The position numbers were made by a program, and so were the translations under genes. A stretch of 64,000 nt of DNA from Leptospira weilii serovar Ranarum str. ICFT. GTDB taxonomy: Bacteria; Spirochaetota; Leptospiria; Leptospirales; Leptospiraceae. The notes below the pieces were generated by a model. The model worked only from the letters and a program-made list of their open reading frames with translations. It searched no databases and was not told the DNA's origin. Shown one piece after another: positions 44,462-64,000 of this stretch. The stretch is from positions 171,001 through 235,000 of the forward strand of contig NZ_AOHC02000052.1 of NCBI RefSeq assembly GCF_000332415.1, written 5' to 3'. How positions within the stretch are numbered: position 1 is the stretch's first letter; every line of letters starts with the position of its first letter.

Positions 44462-44736
44462 ACGTATTTTCCTTTCCAAGTCCGATGACGATTTCAATTT
44501 CGAACCAATCTTTCCCAACCGATACGGTTTTCTTTTTCATAAAAATAATAATCCCGGACAGAAGTCGTTTTAATTTTTACGAGCTCATTCAAATTCGTAT
44601 ATAGGCGTTAAATCCTCCGGAAAATTTCACGAAACACAAACGGCGTAATTCTATTTCGTCGAAAACGAGTTTTCCAAATTATAACTTTTCTAGAAAAAAC
44701 GTTTCCGAACGGCTCTCATTTTAATTTGATAGATTC

Positions 44737-45489
44737 ATGCAGAATCCGATTTTAAAATACGATCCCTTTCATTTAACCTTCTTACTCCTAATTTTCGTCT
44801 CGTTTTTCTCGGTGGAATCCGTTCAGATAGAAGTGTTTATTCCTTTGTGCGACGGATCGCAGCTCGCCTGTGGAAAAGGAAAAGCGGGAGATCCTCGTTC
44901 TTTGGATGGAAATCTCTATTGGGGAGCGGCGTTCGGAGCGGAATCCTTTTTTAAAAAAGCCCCGGGTTTTCAAGTTGTGAATCGTAAAGAAGGTGATCCC
45001 GGCTCTCCGATTTTAAGACATCTTTGGTTGGAACGGATCCCGAAAAAAGGAGAACGAAAAGTTTCTATTATACTCCACGCATACGCGGGAGACAAAATCG
45101 ACGACGCGTTAGTCGATTTTTTAAACGCCACAACGGGAAAATCCGATGCGGATCTTTTGGTTTGGGCGGGTCACGACCGGCTGATGGATCGCCTTCCACC
45201 CGAAATTCAATCCATGAAAATTCCTTCGTCAAAATCCGTAGCGGTTTTGGCGTGTGAAAGCGAGAAATATTTCGGCCCTGTGATCCGGTCGATCGGCGCG
45301 ACCCCGGTCGCATTCACCCGAACCTTTATGGCTCCGGAAGCCTATCTCCTAGTAGCGTTAGCCGACACATCAGCCCGATCCGGCATCCGAGATAAAAAAG
45401 CGATTCGATCGGCTTTGATCGACGCTTACGCAAAGTATCAGCGGATTTCCACACGAGCTTCCGGAACCGTTTTTTCAAAGTTGGACTAG
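44737..45489 (+). CDS. Uncharacterised family with caspase-like His/Cys pattern
   Basis: A 250-residue protein with an N-terminal hydrophobic segment ([17 protein letters not shown]). It contains [15 protein letters not shown] and [14 protein letters not shown], which I associate with an uncharacterised family also seen in Bacteroidetes. Two later segments, [12 protein letters not shown] and [14 protein letters not shown], place a His and a Cys after hydrophobic strands, as in clan CD (caspase/gingipain) proteases. Protease activity is a hypothesis. It stands alone, divergent from the GGDEF gene. Confidence 0.7.
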   Translation: MQNPILKYDPFHLTFLLLIFVSFFSVESVQIEVFIPLCDGSQLACGKGKAGDPRSLDGNLYWGAAFGAESFFKKAPGFQVVNRKEGDPGSPILRHLWLERIPKKGERKVSIILHAYAGDKIDDALVDFLNATTGKSDADLLVWAGHDRLMDRLPPEIQSMKIPSSKSVAVLACESEKYFGPVIRSIGATPVAFTRTFMAPEAYLLVALADTSARSGIRDKKAIRSALIDAYAKYQRISTRASGTVFSKLD

Positions 45490-45806
45490 AGCCGAATTTT
45501 AATTTCTTTCGGGCTTCCACAAGTCAGGCTTCAAGAAGAATTTTAAAATGAGTAGTTTGTCGGAATTACGACAACGGAATTTCGAGCAAATTTCACTTGC
45601 AGTTTGTAATTTTTATTTTTTGGGCGGAATTTCAAGTTCCGGACAAAAGATATCATATCGATCGAACGATCCGGGATAACCGCTGCGAAACAACACCTCT
45701 TGCAAAACGAAAACAAAGATTTTTATTAAGAGTTTGTCCGCCAACCGTCCGATTTTATCGGAATGGCCGTCAATCTCTGCGATTGTTTTAAGTTTTGGGA
45801 CAGGCT
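45490..45806. other. Gap with palindrome and repeat element
   Basis: No gene seen. It contains the 14-bp near-palindrome (45559) and copy B of the inverted-end element (45728). Confidence 0.65.
45559..45572. repeat. 14-bp near-palindrome, copy 2
   Basis: GTCGGAATTACGAC, identical to 16931-16944. Confidence 0.7.
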
Positions 45807-45810
45807 CTAA
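45728..45810 (+). repeat. Short inverted-end repeat element, copy B
   Basis: It runs from AGAGTTTGTCCG to TTTTGGGACAGGCTCT. It differs from copy C (55614) at only a couple of positions over nearly 80 bp by eye. It abuts the 3' end of the gene at 45807. Confidence 0.8.
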
Positions 45811-46616
45811 GAGTTTAAAGCGGGAATGTAATAATACCGAACTCCCGCTTTTCGAAAATAATTCCGAATTCGATTGTCTTCGTTTCGAACCTCGGAATTT
45901 TCCAAGGGTTTTAGACCTTTTCGGAAAGTGCCTTCGTTGATCTGCAATATTTCGCCTAACGTATCAAATCGATAGAATTCAAGACCGGATTGCCTTTTAA
46001 GAACCAACAAATTCATGGTAAGAAAATTTTCGTTTCTGTATTCCTCTTCGGAAAGACCGTAGATAAAGGAACTCGGAAAGATTCTGTGAACTTCCCCTTT
46101 GTATTCGACCGTATTTTTTCTCCGATCCAAATCCTTAAGAACGACGTAGGAAGAACGATCGGTAATGAAATAAATCGTACCACAGCGAAACGTTATATAC
46201 TGTTTTCCTTTTTGATTGGTTGCGGAAGGCAATACAAGCCCGGACGAAATCATATCTCCGGGGATATAATTATTTTGTGCGATCTTTTCGAGGCGATTGC
46301 GAAGGGACTCGTCCAAAAACTCCACCGAGTCCGTTCGTTTCATCTTTCCGAGTTGGTGAAAGATTTTATCGAACTCGTTTTTTTCGTATCCCTTATTTTT
46401 TACGAACGTATCGAGCTGTTTTTTGAGGCTTTTGAGCCGAATTTGAAAATAGGGCGAATCGTTTTTACCCGCGAGATGGAACATATCTTCCCAAAGCGTT
46501 TCCAATTCGCGGATCTCGTCCTTTTGGTCGAAGGTTTTCTTTTCCACCTCTTCCAAAATGGACTCGAATTTATGTTTTAAGTCGAAAAAAAATCGGGAAT
46601 CTTTTACGGAGTCCAT
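45807..46616 (-). CDS. Hypothetical protein, helical N-terminus and beta-rich C-terminus
   Basis: A 269-residue protein if it starts at ATG 46616 (a frame to 46748 adds a basic leader). The first half is charged and helical ([33 protein letters not shown]). The second half has strands ([20 protein letters not shown]) and ends with a helix and YYYIPALNS. It lacks a signal peptide. I do not recognise the family. Its stop coincides with the edge of repeat copy B. Confidence 0.6.
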   Translation of the reverse strand: MDSVKDSRFFFDLKHKFESILEEVEKKTFDQKDEIRELETLWEDMFHLAGKNDSPYFQIRLKSLKKQLDTFVKNKGYEKNEFDKIFHQLGKMKRTDSVEFLDESLRNRLEKIAQNNYIPGDMISSGLVLPSATNQKGKQYITFRCGTIYFITDRSSYVVLKDLDRRKNTVEYKGEVHRIFPSSFIYGLSEEEYRNENFLTMNLLVLKRQSGLEFYRFDTLGEILQINEGTFRKGLKPLENSEVRNEDNRIRNYFRKAGVRYYYIPALNS

Positions 46617-46934
46617 ACGAGTGTTTTGATTATCGGACCGTTTCGTATTTTTTTCGAGAGCAGGATTACAACGATACGAATTCTTTTTCCAGTTCTTGAT
46701 GATGAAATTTTTTGATTGGCGGTAGAAGATTCGCCGCCGGCGTTTCAAAATGAAGCTCTAACGCCGCTTTTTAAATCTGATAATGCCTCTCTTCGGTTTG
46801 TCTGAAATCTTCCGCGCCAGCGATTGGAGCGACGCGGAACGCGGCTCCCCGACTTGTCGGGAGCCGAAGCGTAGCGAAGTCGCGGAAAAGCGCGGTTCTT
46901 TCCATTGCAAATGGAAAGAAGGCGCCCGATTTTT
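46617..46934. other. GC-rich palindromic stretch downstream of rodA
   Basis: No gene supported. It holds inverted repeats GGCTCCCCGAC/GTCGGGAGCC (about 46842-46864) and TTCTTTCCATT/AATGGAAAGAA (about 46896-46920), either of which may help end transcription of the mre-rodA operon. The CTTCG/GCGAAGC style matches the gene-free stretches at 30660 and 42111. Confidence 0.55.
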
Positions 46935-50376
<3,442 letters not shown>

Positions 50377-50377
50377 C

Positions 50378-51998
<1,621 letters not shown>

Positions 51999-52013
51999 TT
52001 GCTCCCGAACTCG

Positions 52014-52034
52014 TCCGGACAAAACTCGTCCGGA
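52014..52034 (-). promoter_or_regulatory. Hairpin between mreB and mreC
   Basis: TCCGGAC (52014-52020) and GTCCGGA (52028-52034) form a perfect 7-bp stem with a 7-base loop. No T-run follows on the minus strand. It may be a processing or stability element that sets the MreB to MreC ratio. Confidence 0.5.
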
Positions 52035-52058
52035 ACGTTAGTGCATTTCAACTCAGTT

Positions 52059-53111
<1,053 letters not shown>

Positions 53112-53150
53112 GTCTTTATTATCTGCTTAAAGCGGAAAATTCTTCAGAAC

Positions 53151-53186
<36 letters not shown>

Positions 53187-53187
53187 G

Positions 53188-53239
<52 letters not shown>

Positions 53240-53270
53240 CGTTTTTAGCGGAAGAACATTCTGTTCAACC

Positions 53271-54833
<1,563 letters not shown>

Positions 54834-54849
54834 AGTAGAGTTTTATAAT

Positions 54850-55557
<708 letters not shown>

Positions 55558-55613
55558 ACGAAGGATCGTTTTTTAAACGTTAAAACCGGCCTACGAATCT
55601 TAAAAAACGTATG

Positions 55614-55691
55614 GAGTTTGTCCGCCAACCGTCCGATTTTATCGGAATGGCCGCGAATCTCTGCGATTGTTTTAAGTTTTGGGACAGGCTC
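55614..55691 (+). repeat. Short inverted-end repeat element, copy C
   Basis: It begins GAGTTTGTCCGCCAACCGTC and ends TTTTGGGACAGGCTC, almost identical to copy B at 45728. It lies between the AlkD-like gene and the DUF1574 gene. Confidence 0.8.
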
Positions 55692-55816
55692 ATGATAATT
55701 TTATGATGTTCCTTTTTTCCAAAATACGGAACGAACCCAAAAAAACGGATTCGTTTTAAAGACGAAGGACAACGGATTACCGTTTCAATACCGACCGTAT
55801 CGTTTAACGTTTCCAC

Positions 55817-56968
55817 CTAACGATGATTCGACTCTAAATTAAAATTCGAAATCTTTTCGGTCAAAACCGGGACCAACTTCCGCATCCCGCAAGTATTCAA
55901 ATGAGTGTAATCTCCGAAATCACTCGGTTCAAACTTAGCGCTTCCGACCTTCCAATAAGAAATGCCCTCTTCCACAAGAATCGATTCCCAAAGAGACATC
56001 AAAGGAAGGGACGAAACCTTTTCGTCAAAATCGGGACGAAACGGCAAGGAAATCGCTAAAATCGGAATATTACGATCTTTGAAATAAGAAAACAACTCCC
56101 TCCAAGCTTTCAAGGAGGACTTTCTCGTTTTTTGCAGAGCCAGCTCCGCGTTCGGAGGAAGAGGAATCGGTTTTTCGTTCGGGACACAAACTCCGTCGTA
56201 GGAAGTTTGTTTTCCCCAATCCAAGTATCCCTTATTTTTTGAATATTCCATTTCCAGAAATCGATTTCGGTTCAGATTGGATTTCCATTTTTCGATCGGA
56301 TTTCCGGTAAGGAGTTTCTCCAGATTTTTTTCCGTAAAACCGAACTCGTCCCCCTCGCCCACGATTTTCAAAGTTGTGGAAAAGGACGCATTCAGACGCA
56401 AAAAGGGGAACATTCTTCCTAAAAGATAATAAAGTCCCGAAGATAAATTTCTCAGATAAAAATCACCGAAAAGAGTTTTCGTAAAAATTTCAGAATGGAA
56501 AGAATCGTAGTTTAACACAAGACTTCGGTGTGCGCTCGCCACGTCCATATCGGCGATCGAAAAAACGGATCCGTTTACGATCACTAAAGAAGGTTTGGTT
56601 CCGATCCTTCGTTCGTATTCCTTCCATCTTAGAAACATTCCCTCCGGTTGTTCGGAAGGTCTCGGCAAAAACCAAATCGGACGACCGATTTTCATTTCCA
56701 ATTCTTTAGGATGAATTCCGGAAAGGATCTGACTGTCTCCGAGAAAAACGATCGGTGCGAGTTTCCGAAATTTCGCGTCCTTCGATTCCGTATAAAGGGA
56801 TGCATCCATTCGAGACAATCGATCGTAGAGAAAGGAATTCTTTTCTTGAAAAGGGATCAGTTGCGGAAATAAAAAAATCTGAAACGATGCAGTAAGCAAA
56901 AAACAAACGATCGTTGTTATACCTGCGACTTTTCTACGATCCCAATTGGAACTGTTCAATTTTGTCAA
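55817..56968 (-). CDS. DUF1574 / SGNH-type envelope protein
   Basis: A 383-residue protein with one N-terminal membrane helix (GITTIVCFLLTASFQIFLF) and a periplasmic SGNH-like domain: PIVFLGDSQILSGIHPKEL (Ser of GDS), LVIVNGSVFSIADMD, and DYTHLN near the C-terminus with Asp and His. DUF1574 proteins are partners of MBOAT acyltransferases, as in alginate acetylation. I start at TTG 56968 (AGGG just upstream). The longer frame to 57172 would overlap the MBOAT gene by 86 bases. Confidence 0.8.
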   Translation of the reverse strand: MTKLNSSNWDRRKVAGITTIVCFLLTASFQIFLFPQLIPFQEKNSFLYDRLSRMDASLYTESKDAKFRKLAPIVFLGDSQILSGIHPKELEMKIGRPIWFLPRPSEQPEGMFLRWKEYERRIGTKPSLVIVNGSVFSIADMDVASAHRSLVLNYDSFHSEIFTKTLFGDFYLRNLSSGLYYLLGRMFPFLRLNASFSTTLKIVGEGDEFGFTEKNLEKLLTGNPIEKWKSNLNRNRFLEMEYSKNKGYLDWGKQTSYDGVCVPNEKPIPLPPNAELALQKTRKSSLKAWRELFSYFKDRNIPILAISLPFRPDFDEKVSSLPLMSLWESILVEEGISYWKVGSAKFEPSDFGDYTHLNTCGMRKLVPVLTEKISNFNLESNHR

Positions 56969-57086
56969 AGACTCCCTAACATTTATTGCGAACCGACTTG
57001 AAATCCTATCATCGAAAAATCGATGTACGAAAATTTTCGCATCCTGAATCCATTTACGATTTCGGGATTTGACGGAAGCGCCGTTA

Positions 57087-58547
<1,461 letters not shown>

Positions 58548-58557
58548 TCCTGACGAT

Positions 58558-60639
<2,082 letters not shown>

Positions 60640-60642
60640 CGG

Positions 60643-63282
<2,640 letters not shown>

Positions 63283-63297
63283 CTCTTCCTAATAACA

Positions 63298-63579
63298 TCA
63301 TTCTTTGAGTTCAATGACCTGTCCGTCCAGGATTTCCCGGTCGAGGTCTGGTTCGGCGCCTGGGTTCTTTTTAATTCCACCCGCAACGAAAATCAAATCT
63401 TCCAGAGTGTCCCCCGCTTTGAGTTTGTAGACTCCCGGATTTTTTATATTTCCCCGAATCGATGCGGAAATCGGTTCCGGTTCGAACACGTTTCGAACCC
63501 AGTCCCGGTTTCTTCGTAAAAGAAAACCGGCGCTGAAAAATAAAATGATTACTGTGAAAATACGAATCGCCGTTTTCAT
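63298..63579 (-). CDS. Membrane-anchored SLBB-domain protein
   Basis: A 93-residue protein with an N-terminal membrane helix (IRIFTVIILFFSAGFLL). A single SLBB domain follows (SIRGNIKNPGVYKLKAGDTL, EDLIFVAGGIKK, DGQVIELKE). This resembles the N-terminal half of ComEA without its DNA-binding helix-hairpin-helix. It is co-directional with the acidic protein gene, 15 bases upstream of it. Confidence 0.75.
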   Translation of the reverse strand: MKTAIRIFTVIILFFSAGFLLRRNRDWVRNVFEPEPISASIRGNIKNPGVYKLKAGDTLEDLIFVAGGIKKNPGAEPDLDREILDGQVIELKE

Positions 63580-63609
63580 AAGCCTTCATCCCTCGTCTCC
63601 ATTGTATTT

Positions 63610-63644
<35 letters not shown>

Positions 63645-63648
63645 GAAA

Positions 63649-64000
<352 letters not shown>

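Noticed and set aside
45817..45851. AAAGCGGGA/TCCCGCTTT inverted repeat as a terminator
   Set aside because: It lies within the last codons of the gene at 45807 and has no T-run on the minus strand.

Overview
The window looks like chromosomal DNA of a Leptospira species, most likely in the pathogenic clade. This is inferred from the content: many spirochaete-type lipoproteins with loose lipoboxes, an mreBCD-mrdA-rodA cluster, a FYDLN-domain/miaA/hfq/manC run, DUF1574 and MBOAT O-acyltransferase partners, and Leptospira-style codon use with TTG and GTG starts. I see no rRNA, tRNA, phage, intact IS element or CRISPR array. Both edges cut genes: a hybrid sensor kinase on the left and atpC (ATP synthase epsilon) on the right.

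Layout. 1-5.7 kb: signalling and envelope genes (receiver-PAS-kinase, CBS protein, small membrane protein plus lipoprotein, TPR protein, CheW). 5.8-9.5 kb: a tight minus-strand run, FYDLN protein, miaA, hfq, an SPFH-like protein, manC and a 30-residue basic COX24/AURKAIP1-type protein. 9.8-14.9 kb: pdxJ, a lipoprotein, an S41 C-terminal processing protease and nadB. 15-19.3 kb: two paralogous Omp85-like barrels of identical length flanking a DUF1566 lipoprotein. 19.5-28.4 kb: an M23 peptidase, an acyl-CoA carboxylase pair, a PlsC-like acyltransferase, a helical exported protein, DUF2225, truA (with no canonical start codon) and a barrel/lipoprotein pair. 28.5-38 kb: small metabolic and regulatory genes (amidohydrolase, DUF1145, nitronate monooxygenase, ABM, Rrf2, DUF1801, DUF445) and a large polytopic membrane protein.

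37.9-47 kb is the accessory-looking part: long gene-poor stretches, a porin plus sulfate-binding protein without a permease beside it, a 107-bp tandem repeat that supplies the last codons of a QueD-like gene lacking the catalytic Cys, a PAS-GGDEF cyclase, and a protein with a caspase-like His/Cys pattern. 46.9-53.1 kb is the complete rod-shape and elongasome operon. 53.3-64 kb: Ppx/GppA-HD, an AlkD-like protein, the DUF1574/MBOAT pair, a GAF protein with a degenerate GGDEF domain, and an 879-residue acidic protein built on a repeated 'PIALSxxELxxLL' motif, followed by an SLBB protein and atpC.

The intergenic DNA carries several small repeat families: a roughly 80-bp element with inverted ends (four copies), a roughly 48-bp element (three copies), 14-bp palindromes, a 12-bp in-frame minisatellite and a pentanucleotide microsatellite. 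The leading candidates for something undescribed are the acidic repeat protein with its GAF/pseudo-GGDEF partner, the caspase-like family protein, and the short mobile repeat element.
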